A DNA stretch of 64,000 nucleotides. Origin: Hermatobates lingyangjiaoensis (taxonomy: Eukaryota > Arthropoda > Insecta > Hemiptera > Hermatobatidae). Shown here piece after piece: positions 23,906 to 34,824 of this stretch (the stretch's first letter is position 1; every line of letters begins with the position of its first letter). The stretch is taken from assembly GCA_026182355.1 (NCBI GenBank), contig JAPFBL010000528.1, positions 107,001-171,000 on the forward strand, in the 5' to 3' direction. The notes below the pieces were generated by a model that searched no databases, was not told the DNA's origin, and saw only the letters and a list, made by a program, of their open reading frames with translations. Both the position numbers and the translations under genes were made by a program.

Positions 23906-24244
23906 TTTATATATAAATATCAAGGACCGTCCTTGCGATGTAGGCTGTAAGGTTAAATTATGAATAGTAATATCAGTAGCTCTGTAAATTCTATGTATCC
24001 TATATTCTTGTTTATATCATTTCAATTTTTGTTTATACCTATGTAATTTATTTCGTTGCTCTTATCTTGATAGCATGTCAATTTTATTATTTATTTTTGT
24101 AACGCGTTACTAACATATCGGAATACAGGACGTAATAGTTGTGTTTAGTTATAGGAGAGTTGTAGATTTGACCATGGTACAGATAATCAGTTTTTTAAAA
24201 GGAATCAATCTGTTTTGAACTAAGTAATTTTATTTTAGATGTTG

Positions 24245-24420
24245 AGGACAGGAAATTAGCGCAGTTGGTGCGAGATCAGGGTCACAGCTCTGTCGATGCC
24301 TGAGGGTGTGGCCGTAGGTGCAGCCCTCCTATTGCATGAAACAGCACTTTATTTCCTTCTCTTTTCACATCAACTGGCACGCAGTTGCTCACCTAGCTGC
24401 TTTTAAACTAAATTTTTACA
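24245..24420. other. GC-richer block, unclassified
   Basis: Composition suggests an old repeat insertion. I could not match it to another part of the window or to a tRNA head. Confidence 0.25.
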
Positions 24421-24509
24421 TAAATAAATGCCAGATACAGAGAGTTCGATTTCTGTCTAGATATAAAACGTCCATAAAACTATATTATATATTATAAATA
24501 TATATAAAT

Positions 24510-24679
24510 ATATAAAACTTAAAAATAAACAGGACACATAGATGAAACAGTAAAAACTCATCTTATTCGAATATTTCGATATAAGGTGAAGATCTTTGTT
24601 ATGTCCAAAACGTCTATGTGTCACTGTTTATACAATGAAGTGTTAGTCTGTCCTTCCAAACAGTTTTTCTTTATCATGG

Positions 24680-24717
<38 letters not shown>
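24510..24717 (+). mobile_element. Decayed family C pair with (TA)n
   Basis: A minus-strand piece (ACACATAGATGAAAC to ATTTCGAT, 24535-24582) faces a plus-strand piece (CTATGTGTCACTGTTTAT at 24613 and TTATCATGG at 24672). Both are family C tail blocks as at 57453-57617. It ends in (TA)n at about 24680-24717. Confidence 0.45.
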
Positions 24718-24798
24718 CAGATTCAATAATATATCGAACATTTGATAGAATATAAGATAAATTTCATTTTCATAGTTTTAAAAAATTCTTACTTCTGC

Positions 24799-24890
24799 CT
24801 ATGAAAAATGTTTTAAATAAAATCGAAACGTTGGCAATGAGAGTTTGATTTTTTATCCTAGAAAATTGACTGAATCCCGATTACAGAACC

Positions 24891-24954
<64 letters not shown>
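24799..24954 (+). mobile_element. Family B module, tail, (CA)n-(TA)n
   Basis: 24799-24828: CTATGAA, an AT-rich hairpin ending AAAATC, then GAAACGTTGGCAA. The tail matches that at 31811-31880 and passes at 24890 into (CA)n and at 24907 into (TA)n to 24954. Confidence 0.6.
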
Positions 24955-24956
<2 letters not shown>

Positions 24957-25035
24957 AGATTGAATTTACGGCCTATTGTTTTTTTTTAATTTTTTGGATA
25001 ACTTTTCCAAAGCCCTTAATAGTTTTTTAAATTCA
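24955..25035 (-). pseudogene. Penelope-like N-terminal fragment beside (TA)n
   Basis: Minus strand: LLRALEKLSKKL in one frame and, after a frameshift, IGRKFNLT in another, ending at the (TA)n tract. The order matches LEKL then GKKFN in the 20.3 kb copy. It lies antisense to the family B tail across the tract, the same layout as at 4.3 and 56.9 kb. Confidence 0.45.
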
Positions 25036-26868
25036 GAAGGAACTAGGTAGATTAAGGAAGGTATTAAGTATTAAGGAAGGACTTTTTCCTAAATATTCGA
25101 ATATATATATAAGAAATATTTTAAAAGCACGATTGAAGAGCTTTAAATACTTAGAAGTTAGAAATTAAAAAACTATTCTTTTTTTTTCAACAAAAGATCT
25201 TCTAAATATCACAAGCATATGAACTCAATTATATTTAAATATTAAATCCATTGAAATATCATATTTATTTTGATAACTAATAAAAAATAAAGGGTGATGA
25301 TTTCATTGCAAAGACATTACAAAACTTCGAAGACAAAAAATAATATAAAGACATATGAGAAAATGGTATCAGAATTGATTTTGGATTAAAATTATTTTGT
25401 GACGTTGAGAATACTTTGTGGTACAAGATACTTTTGTGTCATGGCCGTAATTTTTAAAATAAATCTATGGGTGCTACTTAGGTCTGTCGAAAAACTTAGA
25501 TAAACATTTGTATTTACTCCTCCTTCAGTCTTAATTAAAATGCATATCATTGTTACTAAGTACCACACTAATGCTGGGTTTAGTAAAACCCGCGTAAAAA
25601 ATCCCGCTACTCTGGTCATTCTCAAATTGAGGTATTAATGCTCTGTTTGTTTGAAAACGCTCTTTATTTAGGCATCTTCTATATTCATTGACTAATATAT
25701 ATATTTTTTACAATAATTTGAACAAACCTAAAGAATCACGATTATTATATTGTCTTATAAATTTTAACTCCAATTTACTTCATTATTTCAACAAATTCTT
25801 AAATGTCATAGGCCTTCAACTATACCACATTCATAATTACATACTAAAAGCTTCTATTTGAAATTTTTAATTAACATAACTTTGATTCATATATTGTTAC
25901 TATTTATTGTCATATTGGTATGTATTGGTACGTATTGTAATATTGATATATGGTAATATATTGTTGATATGTATTTTAATTTACTTTAATATTAATGCTT
26001 GTTATATAAAATTATTTTTTTTAAATTTTATTCTATTAATTAATCAATTATACTACGCAAGTAATATAAAAATAGAACACATGAAAATATTGTAATACAC
26101 TCCTTCTAAGCAGGGGTACTACTTTGAAGGAAGAAAAAAAGTTTTAAATAGAAAAGTGTATAACCAAATTTATGATTTTATGTGAATTGAGGATTCAGGT
26201 TTCTTATAAAAGCATAAACAATAGTGAAATATCAATGTATAAAAACTATTGGTTGTGTATATTAGTTTTTATTCAAATTACACACGAGTGGGAACATTAA
26301 ATTAAAATTCATAAATGTAGATATCATGATGATTTCAACAAGAAAATTATATCACTCTAATGTCTACGAAGAATTAAATAATGTTGTCCAAAAACTTATA
26401 CAAGTTAATTTTTTACTTTTTTTTTGTTTTTTTCTCATTCATACCTCAGATTTAAGTCTGTTTTGAAAAATGGGGAAAGTCTAAAACTTATTGTATAAAA
26501 AACTAGGAGGAAAGTTGTATTTGCATGGACGAATCAAGAACCAGTTATACGGAAATCCTCTATTACCAAAGCCAAGTACGCGATGATGATATTTTGTGTA
26601 ATTTACTTAATAATACCGATGTGGTCATTCGAGCCATGGAAATAAACTGGTTGCAACTCAGTTTTGTTTATGTTCATGTTTCCTTCTGTAAAATTAAATG
26701 TAGTATATTTTAAGAACTGTGACAATAAAGATTATTCTTTTTTTCTGCAAGTTTAAAACTTTTTATTTACCCGTTTGTACTATTGTCCTTCATTTACTTA
26801 AGTATAATATTTACAATTGATACTTAACAGTTAAAATTATATAGACAAGTAGAAAATTAAACAAAACG
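25036..26868. other. No feature seen
   Basis: AT-rich. The short frames are chance-sized. Confidence 0.5.
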
Positions 26869-27240
26869 TAAAAAGGATAAATCGGGATGCGGTCAGTTTC
26901 TTCCACTTCTAATCAAACTCCCATTGCCGACGTTTTGATTTTAATTCAAAATCTTTTTCAAAGGCAAAAGTAGGAATATTTAAAAATGAACGAACTATTA
27001 CAAATTACAATACTAAAACAAGCAAATTATTTTAGTAATGTAATTTATAATAGTTCGTTTATTTTCAAATATTCCTACTTTTGCCTTTGAAAAGATGTTG
27101 AATAAAATCGAAATGTTAGCAATGAGAGTTTGATTAGAAGTGGAAGAAACTAAGTGCAGCCTGATTTATTCTTTTTATGTTATATATCTGTTCCACGGTC
27201 GACAATTCATTACTGTTTTGTATATATATATATATATGTA
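26869..27240. mobile_element. Family B palindrome with (TA)n
   Basis: Arms pair from about 26869-27005 with 27045-27178. The module in the plus arm (27085-27113) has CTTTGAA, a hairpin and GAAATGTTAGCAA; the minus arm (26933-26963) has lost the G of GAAA. The tail beyond the plus arm runs to (TA)n at about 27222-27238. Confidence 0.65.
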
Positions 27241-27362
27241 TAATATCTCCAAAAATTGTTCTTGACCTCTTCTATTCAATTCTATTCACAGTAAAAGAAA
27301 ATAAAATGTGAGTTGTAGATTGTTTTGGTAAATGTATTATAGTTCTTACTCTAATTTTAGCC

Positions 27363-27475
27363 CTGAAGATGATGTACAAATACATCGAAACGTCGGCCTA
27401 GGAAGGAGTTTATTTTCTTTTATTTAACCTAGCCCTCAATAACAAAACATAGAATTATATATATATATATATATA
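27363..27475 (+). mobile_element. Family F hammerhead-like module, tail and (TA)n
   Basis: 27363-27390: CTGAAGA, one T, six-pair hairpin GATGTA/TACATC with loop CAAA, then GAAA. GCC before the core pairs with GGC after it, and CGTC between gives C at the cleavage position. A 64 nt tail follows to (TA)n at 27455-27475. One of the best-formed candidates. Confidence 0.65.
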
Positions 27476-27665
27476 ATTAAAAGGTCCAACTTCACTACTA
27501 ACTGAAAAGCGAAAAGAGTAAATTAGAACTGACTTCTATATTTCACCCACGTCATCAACGTGAGTAGAACAGCATCACTTGCCTGATAAATACCACATTG
27601 ATGATGACGTTATCGGAATATTTATACAAATTTTACTCTTGTTTCTTCCGTTCTTTTCTCTTATT
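27476..27665. mobile_element. Decayed head-to-head family D pair
   Basis: A minus-strand TTGATGAC module with GAAATATAGAAG (27540-27562) faces a plus-strand TTGATGATGAC at about 27600. The minus tail ends at the (TA)n of the preceding element, so two tails meet at one tract. Confidence 0.4.
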
Positions 27666-28238
27666 CAATTGATAATTTGCCCTTACGGATTGTTGATACA
27701 TACATATGTGTGAAGTAGGCCTATATTAAAGAATGGCTGTACTATATAAAATCAAACTGAAGGGTTGGTTCTTTAAGTTTTTTTTTCTTCATTTAATAAT
27801 GAGTTGGAATGTAAAGTAGGGAGCATGATTATGCATTATATTCATTAAAAGACTGATATTATTTTTATCTAAATAGTTTAAAGCATGAACATGAAGTGAA
27901 TAAATAGCAAACGCCCACACAGGCTTGCTAGGTCACGTAATAATTTAAGATTCAGTGAAGGCAGTATGATAGGCGGGTTGGGTGGGTGAGGACTTGCAAG
28001 GGTTTGAGGTGACCTTCAAGGCACACACCTACTGTCTCGACCCACATCCACTGTCAGTCCTTGAGCAGCAAAACTTTTCCCCCCTAACGGACTCCATATG
28101 CTCTCACTAAACCGTAATAACTCTGCTTCACAACAAGTCAAAACCACACTCCTTGTTCATCATATATAATCAACTTGTATGTTTGTTTATTTACTTGTTG
28201 TCACACTCCTAAATTACAGCAATTATCCAATAACCATA
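27666..28238. other. No gene; GC-richer part at 27900-28160
   Basis: 27900-28160 is GC-richer than its surroundings and unclassified. Confidence 0.35.
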
Positions 28239-28240
28239 TA

Positions 28241-28494
28241 CAGGGTGTCTCAACAAAATGTACTCACTCTTAGAATGACTCTTAGAATCACATGTTTCGC
28301 GACGTTTGCGAATCCCTTGGTGCACGTTATCAGCGTTGTCTGGACAATAATGGTCATCAGTTTGAACATTTGCGAACATGATTCTTCAATTACATTTGTC
28401 TCATGTATTCGATGCTATTTCATTTCACTCTATGTTCATAAATAAATGTTTTGTCGTCAGTCTAAGAGTGAGTACATTTTTTTGAGACACCCTG
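28241..28494 (+). mobile_element. 254 bp mariner/IS630-type MITE
   Basis: Terminal inverted repeats of 34 bp with one mismatch begin CAGGGTGTCTCAA (28241) and end with the complement at 28494, flanked by TA on both sides, the duplication made by Tc1/mariner-superfamily transposases. The interior keeps the end of a transposase gene. It looks like an internal-deletion derivative that could be moved in trans. The good match between the repeats suggests fairly recent activity. Confidence 0.9.
28289..28381 (+). pseudogene. Transposase C-terminal 30 codons
   Basis: The frame reads HMFRDVCESLGARYQRC, then LDNNGHQFEHLRT and a stop. Ending on GGHFEHL-like residues is typical of IS630/mariner-type transposases of insects. 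It begins abruptly next to the left repeat, so the rest of the gene has been deleted. Confidence 0.75.
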
Positions 28495-28506
28495 TATATA
28501 TAGTAT

Positions 28507-28574
28507 ATAGTCTTGTTTTCCCATTTTCATATAGTGGTTTGATCATTGATTGTTATTTCACGTGTTTATGTAAA

Positions 28575-28581
<7 letters not shown>
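28507..28581 (+). mobile_element. Family A tail fragment
   Basis: Only the tail is present (GTCTTGTTTTCCC to the TTTCACGTG...GTAAAA hairpin), followed by (TA)n. First of four family A pieces in a row, starting 12 bp after the MITE. Confidence 0.8.
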
Positions 28582-28605
<24 letters not shown>

Positions 28606-28820
28606 GATCAAACTACAATATGAAATGGGAAAAAAAGACCAAGATCTTTCAACTGTAACAAGCGGTCTAAAGTCAGAGTTAAAAACCCAACGTTGGGTCA
28701 GTTAGAGTTTTGACTCTGATGAAGACCGCTTGTTACGGTTGAAAGTTCTTAGTCTTTTTTTTATCAATTCATATTGTGGTTTGATCATTGATTGTTATTT
28801 AACTTGTTTATGTGAAATCT

Positions 28821-28822
<2 letters not shown>
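28606..28822. mobile_element. Family A palindrome with (TA)n on both sides
   Basis: The plus arm module at 28716-28744 has CTGATGA, one A, stem GACCG/CGGTT with loop CTTGTTA, and GAAA. The minus arm (28647-28676) has CTGACTT, a broken first box. (TA)n tracts flank it at about 28580-28605 and 28823-28863. Confidence 0.85.
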
Positions 28823-28863
<41 letters not shown>

Positions 28864-28865
<2 letters not shown>

Positions 28866-29007
28866 ATGATCAAACCACAATAAGAAATGGGAAAACAAGA
28901 CTAAGATCTTTCAACCTTAACAAGCGGTGAAAGCTTCCCATTTCCCATTTCTTATTGTGGTTTGATCATTGATTGTTATTTCACGTGTTTATGTGAAGTC
29001 TTTATAC
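28864..29007. mobile_element. Family A palindrome lacking the core
   Basis: The arms pair, but the middle is reduced to part of one hairpin and no CTGANGA box remains. The tail hairpin TTTCACGTG is on the right side, then a (TA)n tract. Confidence 0.8.
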
Positions 29008-29023
29008 ATTATATATATATATA

Positions 29024-29233
29024 GTCAATGATGAAACCACAATAAGAAAATGGGAAAAAAAGAATAAGATCTTTCAACCGTAACAAGCGGTCTTCGTCAG
29101 AGTCAAAAACCCAGAGTCGGGTTTTTCACTCTGACTTTAGACCGCTTGTTACAGTTGAAAGATCTTGGTCTTTTTTTCCCATTTCATATTGTGGTTAGAT
29201 CATTGATTGTTATTTCACGTGTTTATATGAAAT

Positions 29234-29272
<39 letters not shown>
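29024..29272. mobile_element. Family A palindrome and (TA)n
   Basis: The minus module at 29072-29100 is intact (CTGACGA, GAAA). The plus module (29131-29160) has CTGACTT. The tail runs to (TA)n at about 29237-29272. Confidence 0.85.
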
Positions 29273-29273
<1 letters not shown>

Positions 29274-29847
29274 CACTTCATTAAATATAGTACTGAAAAA
29301 CTTCGCTACGACAGAAAGCAGAACTAAAAATGGAAGCACTAGAAAAATGAACGAAGTTTTAAATAAATAATAATGATTATTATTCTAGTAAACTAGTGCT
29401 AGCATGCATTCTACCCAAGTTTTGTCAAAAGATATACAGTATAACCTTTTTATAAGTGACAAAAAAGATTTTCTCTTATAAGAAGTGTAAGGTTCTTTAT
29501 AAAAAATTATAGACATACGAATGTTTCACAATAAAAGTTTTCTTTGATACCGTTAAGTATCAAAACGTTTAGCAGTAACTGTATTAGAAATTACATTATA
29601 TTTTTTGAAATTACATTACATTATAATTTCATTAGATATTTTATATTTTAAAATAATGAGCAAATAAAAAACTAAAACAATTCTTAGGATTACATAAAAT
29701 GCTTTATAAAACTTAGTAAATATTATAACAAAATAGTTGAATAGTGTTATAACTATTTAGGGGTGACTTCGGCATAATCAGGAAGTTTCTAAAACATTTA
29801 AATTAAAAAAAAAAAGTTAAATCCTTTGTTGTATTAGATCAATAGAA

Positions 29848-30045
29848 TCAATGATCAAACCACAATAAGAAATGGGAAAACAAGACTAAGATCTTTCAAC
29901 CGTAACAAGCGGTCTTCGTCAGAGTCAAAAACCCAACTGAACACTAGATGCAGAAAACATCTGGTGAGGAGTTGAGAAGAGTGGGAGGGAAGAGTAGTAT
30001 TTTAAAAGGGTGAAAGCACAGGAAAGGACTAATGTCCAGAAAAAT
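29848..30045 (-). mobile_element. Family A element with internal body
   Basis: The minus module 29894-29922 is intact (CTGACGA, GAAA). This copy is not a palindrome. Beyond AACCCAACTGAA it continues for about 105 bp into sequence (TGAGAAGAGTGGGAGGG and so on) also found, with opposite orientation, at 57205-57320. That shared segment is the upstream body of the element and shows what the palindromes have lost. Confidence 0.8.
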
Positions 30046-30395
30046 CTTTTTCTGATCAATTGAAATCTTTTTATAGATCAATAGAAAATTCTGTACCTTG
30101 TATAAAGAACATTTTAAAAAAATTAATATGCTAAATTGCTTAGCTATCAGAAATAAAAACCTGTGGTGTTGTTATCTGATAGTATTTCGTCAGCTATCTA
30201 GAACGTTCCAAATAATTCCTATACAAGGCCGGCTTTAATAACCTGAGTTGAACATCATTTACGCAACAGATGTGCAGTTGTGTACATTTATCTACAGGTC
30301 CGTATACTGCGTAGAACAGCAGTATTTCTTGTGACACAAAACAGTTATAAAGAAGAAGAAGGCTGCTTCTCCATGTATTATTTTTATAATAAATT

Positions 30396-30475
30396 GAGAG
30401 TTTTGTTTGTTTATCCATTTTACCTCAGAATGAGTAAATACCACACAATTACGGATTGCGCAACTAATGATTTAT
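30396..30475 (+). mobile_element. Tail fragment of the 21 kb palindrome family
   Basis: Matches TTTATCCATTTTACCTCAGA and the CACAATTACGGATTGC-like block after the right arm at 21240-21310. It has no module. Confidence 0.6.
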
Positions 30476-30769
30476 TTTTATAATATTTTTATTAAACAGT
30501 AAATCTTTTGTATTCTTACATTGTAATCCTAAAATGACTACAAATTGAAAGGACAAGAGATCTTCTGTATTCTCAAGTTTAAGAGAAACATATATATTAT
30601 AGTTACAGCTAAATTGGTTGAGTTTTTTATTTATCTGTGTCAAAGAAAACTTTTGCTAGGAAAAAATTCGTATTTTCATAATTTTTTATAAAGAACCTTT
30701 CACTTCCTGTAAGAGAGAGAACCTGTTTATAAGAACCATTATGGTAGCTTATAAAAAAGTTATACTATA

Positions 30770-31314
30770 TTTCAGAAGGCAAGTCTAGACTTTGAATGTT
30801 TTCCATCTTCTTGCTTTATTGTTGTGTACCTGTCAACTTTCTTCATTGGGAATTGTATGTAACATTGCCTTTTCAGTTATAAATATATGCTAGTGGGCAG
30901 GCCATTCACCACTGTCCTAGCACAAAGTGTGAAAAACTTCGGAAATCTTAAAATACCTTCAAGAAATATATACTTTAGACAAAATGAGATGTTTTTTTTT
31001 AAAGTCTGCCAAAGTTTCTTAAAGTGTGCTAACACTTAATTTCATCTGCTTAAGAATATACTAATAATTATAGCAAACCCTCAACATTACTGTAACTAAA
31101 CAAACTGTTTTTTCTTCATGTGTTCTATCTTATCATAACAGAATTGCTTATTTTAACTTCATACAGTGCTAGTCAAATCTATATCTTTTAAAAGTAAATG
31201 ATTTACTTATTTCTAATAAGTTAAATAAAATCTTGATATATAAATTCAAGATATATTACTATAAATACATTGCACTAAATTGAAGTAATTATGACAATAC
31301 ATAGATTAAGAATG

Positions 31315-31317
<3 letters not shown>
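30770..31317. other. No feature seen
   Basis: AT-rich. Confidence 0.5.
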
Positions 31318-31353
<36 letters not shown>

Positions 31354-31926
31354 TGTGTTCTCTAATCGGGGTTCGGTCAATTTTCCAGGATAAAAAATTA
31401 AACTCTCGTTGTCAACGTTTCGGTTTTATTTAAAACCTTTTTCATAGGCTTACAAACAAAGGATAATAAGAAATCGAATATCAACATCAAACATATACAC
31501 AATATGAAAATGGATTGTTACAACTTATGAATATTACAAGCAGAAATATTTCAGAGATACATAAAACAATATTACTTACAGAAGTAAGAATTTTTTAACT
31601 AAGAAAATGAAATTTACATTATTTAAAGGAACAACAATGTTAACCGGACAAAACCTTCGACTAGACTAATAAGATAACATTACAAATAACCTCAACACTG
31701 TTCACTCAAGGGAACTAAATAAATCAAATTTTACTAAAACTCAGCACAACACTCCAGATTTCTTATTATCCTTTGTTTGTAGGCCTATGAAAAAAGTTTT
31801 AAATAAAACCGAAACGTTGGCAACGAGAGTTTAATTTTTTATCCTGGAAAATTGACCGAACCCCGATTAGAGAACACACCTATTCTATCAAACGGTCGAT
31901 ATATTATTGAATCTGTTATGTATATA
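31318..31926. mobile_element. Family B palindrome with 290 bp spacer
   Basis: Arms of about 125 bp (31341-31466 and 31759-31883) with modules on minus 31418-31447 and plus 31785-31814: CTATGAA or close, stem GGTTTT/AAAACC with loop AAAT, GAAACGTTGGCAA. A (TA)n tract of 35 bp (31318-31352) borders the left tail. The right tail continues to a shorter TATATATAT at about 31919. The spacer has no recognised content. Confidence 0.75.
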
Positions 31927-31969
31927 TATGAGTCATTGTCCGGCTGCGGAGCGACTCGTTTCTATCTTC

Positions 31970-31988
31970 CTGATGACGCAGAATGAAA
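31970..31988 (+). ncRNA. Hammerhead-like module without stem
   Basis: CTGATGA, C, GCAGAAT, GAAA. The boxes are right, but the seven bases between cannot form a hairpin. It follows the (TA) tract at 31919 and the family D upstream block. Confidence 0.3.
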
Positions 31989-32346
31989 ATAATAGAAGCA
32001 AAAAGAAGAAAGCTAAAGCAATTTTTAAATACAAAATTAATATACTGATATAAAATTAATAATAGCTGAAAAAAAATGAACGGTACAGATTGAGGCCAGG
32101 AGGAGAGCAAACACCAAGAAGAAAAATAAGTTCCTCCTCTGAAGCTGTTAAAGTTACCCGGGAGAAAGGTTCAGGGATCTGATTTATCTGCTTCATTATG
32201 TTTAAGATAAATTCATTGTTTTAATTCATTTTTTTGTCAATTAACTATAAAATGTGAATCAGAGTTGTATGTTAACTTTTGTAATAACCATTTGTGGTGA
32301 TAATCAGGTTAATGACTGATTATTATGTGTCATTTCCTAAATAGTT

Positions 32347-32599
32347 ACAGTATTTTAGAGTGAGGGGCCAGGCTAGCTCAGTGGTTACGTGCTCACCTCT
32401 GAACTGATAGGACCGGGGTTCGATCCTCACCTGGCCCTCGATTTATTCACGCGGGAGGTGAATAAATCTGAGCGCCTCGTCCCTCGGAGAAGGAAATTAA
32501 ACCGTCGGTCCCGAGCCTGTACGATGTCAGGTACTCGTTTATGTGTTTTGACCGAAAGGTATAGGTACACATCAAAGATGAAAACAGTATTTTAGAGTG
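32347..32599. repeat. 16 bp target-site duplication around SINE
   Basis: ACAGTATTTTAGAGTG at 32347-32362 and again, without a mismatch, at 32584-32599. Confidence 0.95.
32363..32583 (+). mobile_element. Young 3'-variant tRNA-derived SINE
   Basis: A 221 bp element between perfect 16 bp duplications. The head has TAGCTCAGTGG and GGGTTCGATCC. The body follows the family up to TCAGGTACTCGTT and then switches to a different 3' end that finishes AAAGATGAAA. The perfect duplication points to a recent insertion by LINE machinery. The different 3' end implies a subfamily or a different partner LINE from the 49910 copy. Confidence 0.9.
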
Positions 32600-34117
32600 C
32601 TTTTTAGTTGAACAAAACTTATGTAATAATTCAGCATGAAAACACTATTTACTAGCAAAAATAAAATATATTTTGTGTAAAACACTGTTTGCTTAATGAA
32701 TGCAACGAATAATGTTTTATTAAAGGAAACATTACTGCCAAATACTTATTCTGACAACAAAGAATCATTAGCTTGCATGTATTTGAAAGAAAATAAAAGA
32801 AACGTTTATTTTATTTCGCTATTATTATTCCAATTTTATAACTTTAGCTGTTGTCCGATTACTATTTAGTTGAGTAAGCACGAGAACTGGTGCAGTTTTT
32901 TTTTTTATAAAACTAAAATGCAGTTTTTTTTACGCTACTCTCACAAACACTATCAGCATTCAACCATAGTTAAATGTTTCCTGTGACTTAGTGAAACACT
33001 TTACACTTTTTTACCAATATTTCAACTTTTTTTAAAGTAAAAACCAATAAACTTTTCACTTCCATTAATATGAAAATTTCAAAAGTATAAGTTATTTAGA
33101 AGTAATATATAATGACTGGTCTTCAGGTTATATTAAATAAACGAGACAATGTACACTCGACCCTCGAGTTTCTGTGTTTCATGAAACAGTACTTTCAATT
33201 ATTCGTCCTTTTTTTTTTGCTTCCGAATAGCAAAAACTGTCATCTACGTATTGGTAATTCACAATGAGGGCAGAGTGAGTTCTAATAGACTAGGTTACTC
33301 CAGTTTAGTTATCTTAAGCAAACCATCCCTTTACTATACATAAAATAAATTATTATTACGTATTTTAATGTATAATAAACATTGACTGTATCTACCTGTA
33401 TTTGATGATTGTGATTATGATTGTGATTTAAGGAAAGATGAAGCAGAGAATAGCCTAGCTATCCTCCCTTCTAATATGCCTACCCTACCCACCATTAGGC
33501 TACCACTTACCAGTGTTACCAATTTCCGGACTTTTCTGTTTCCGGACCTGTTTCGGTCTGTATTAGTATGGAAATTTGAAAGTCGAGTGGATACATATCA
33601 GATCTTTATAGAAAATAATCTTGAACACAAAATAAATAAAGTAACGAATAAATAATTAAACTCACTTTTTGCAGTATGATATAGAATGAAGCATAAAATA
33701 CAAATTTAAGCCAACATTAAGAGATCTTTTTGGGTTCTTCATGCAGCGTCAACGTGCGGCTCAAAAACGGCAGTAACATGAAATTGCAGTAATATGATAT
33801 AAAATGTACTTCAAATCAGTTGTGTGTTTATTTTGCAATTTTTTAATTACCTATATATATGCATCATGCATGCAGATGATATATTCATCTCAAAATGTTG
33901 GCAACTGCCAATATTTATACCCATTAATTATTTTGAAAATGATTTACTGATAATTATTTTAATTGATTATTATGTTATATAATATGCATTATTAAGAATA
34001 AAGAACAAACTAATTTAATAATTAAATTATATATTAGCGTTAGTGACATTTTGATAGTATTGCTTATGATAGCATCATAATATTACAATGGATTTTTACT
34101 ATATGGGTATGGTATAT
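32600..34117. other. No feature seen
   Basis: AT-rich. 33420-33570 is GC-richer with no match. Confidence 0.5.
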
Positions 34118-34227
34118 GAATGATGAAACCACAACATGAAATGGGAAAACAAGACTAAGTTTTCCCATTTCATATTGTGGTTTGATCATTGATTGTTATT
34201 TCACGTGTTTATGTGAAATCTTTTTAT
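34118..34227. mobile_element. Mini family A palindrome without module
   Basis: The two outer arms meet directly, the module-bearing centre being deleted. The tail hairpin is on the right. Confidence 0.8.
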
Positions 34228-34790
34228 CAATGTTATATGAAATGCAAGCAGCATGGCTGGGCTTTGCAAAGGTAAACAAGATAAAAATAACAACAATTAA
34301 TAAGAATATTTGTTTTAATTTGACATCTGATGCGCATGAAGTGCTAGTCAAGGTATGTGAGTGTGGCTTGTTCATGATTCGGGACCATTAACCATGGGTA
34401 AGCAGTATTAGCCATGCTGCCATCATTAGTTGGTGCCTCATATACAAGTCAATACACTCAAGTAATCAGTAATAAATAACTCTCCTGTTATCATACAGAA
34501 GGTGCAGTATTCAACAACACTTTCTTATTTTGTCTTATTTGTTAGGAAATAAAAAAAAAAATTATTTTTATATATAGTTGAAAAAGGCCTATACCAAGTA
34601 GACTTAATTTCAAAAAAAAAATAAATTTTAATAGGCATTTCTTTAATATAAAGTAATCAAATTATATTAAATGAAATAAAAGTTTATCAGGACTCGGCAG
34701 TTCTTCAGGTTAAATTAAATTCTTAGGTTTTTGGGTTTTTTTTGTGAAAAAAATTAACGTGAACTTTATCAATTTAAAATAAATATAATA
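34228..34790. other. No feature seen
   Basis: AT-rich. Confidence 0.5.
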
Positions 34791-34824
34791 TATATATATA
34801 TTTATATATTAAAGTTTGCCAACT

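Larger units (their letters stand above)
29437..30767. mobile_element. 1.33 kb pogo-like non-autonomous DNA transposon
   Basis: About 115-130 bp inverted repeats (29437-29550 and 30637-30767) start CAGTATAACC and end GTTATACTA, inside a TA duplication (29435-29436 and 30768-30769). This start is typical of pogo/Tigger-group ends in the Tc1/mariner superfamily. No transposase frame lies inside. The interior holds a nested family A element (29848-30045) and a tail fragment (30396-30475) of the 21 kb family, so those arrived after the transposon or were carried by it. Confidence 0.65.

Noticed and set aside
28507..29272. CRISPR-like array
   Set aside because: Repeats are long, inverted, unevenly spaced and separated by (TA)n; the genome is eukaryotic.
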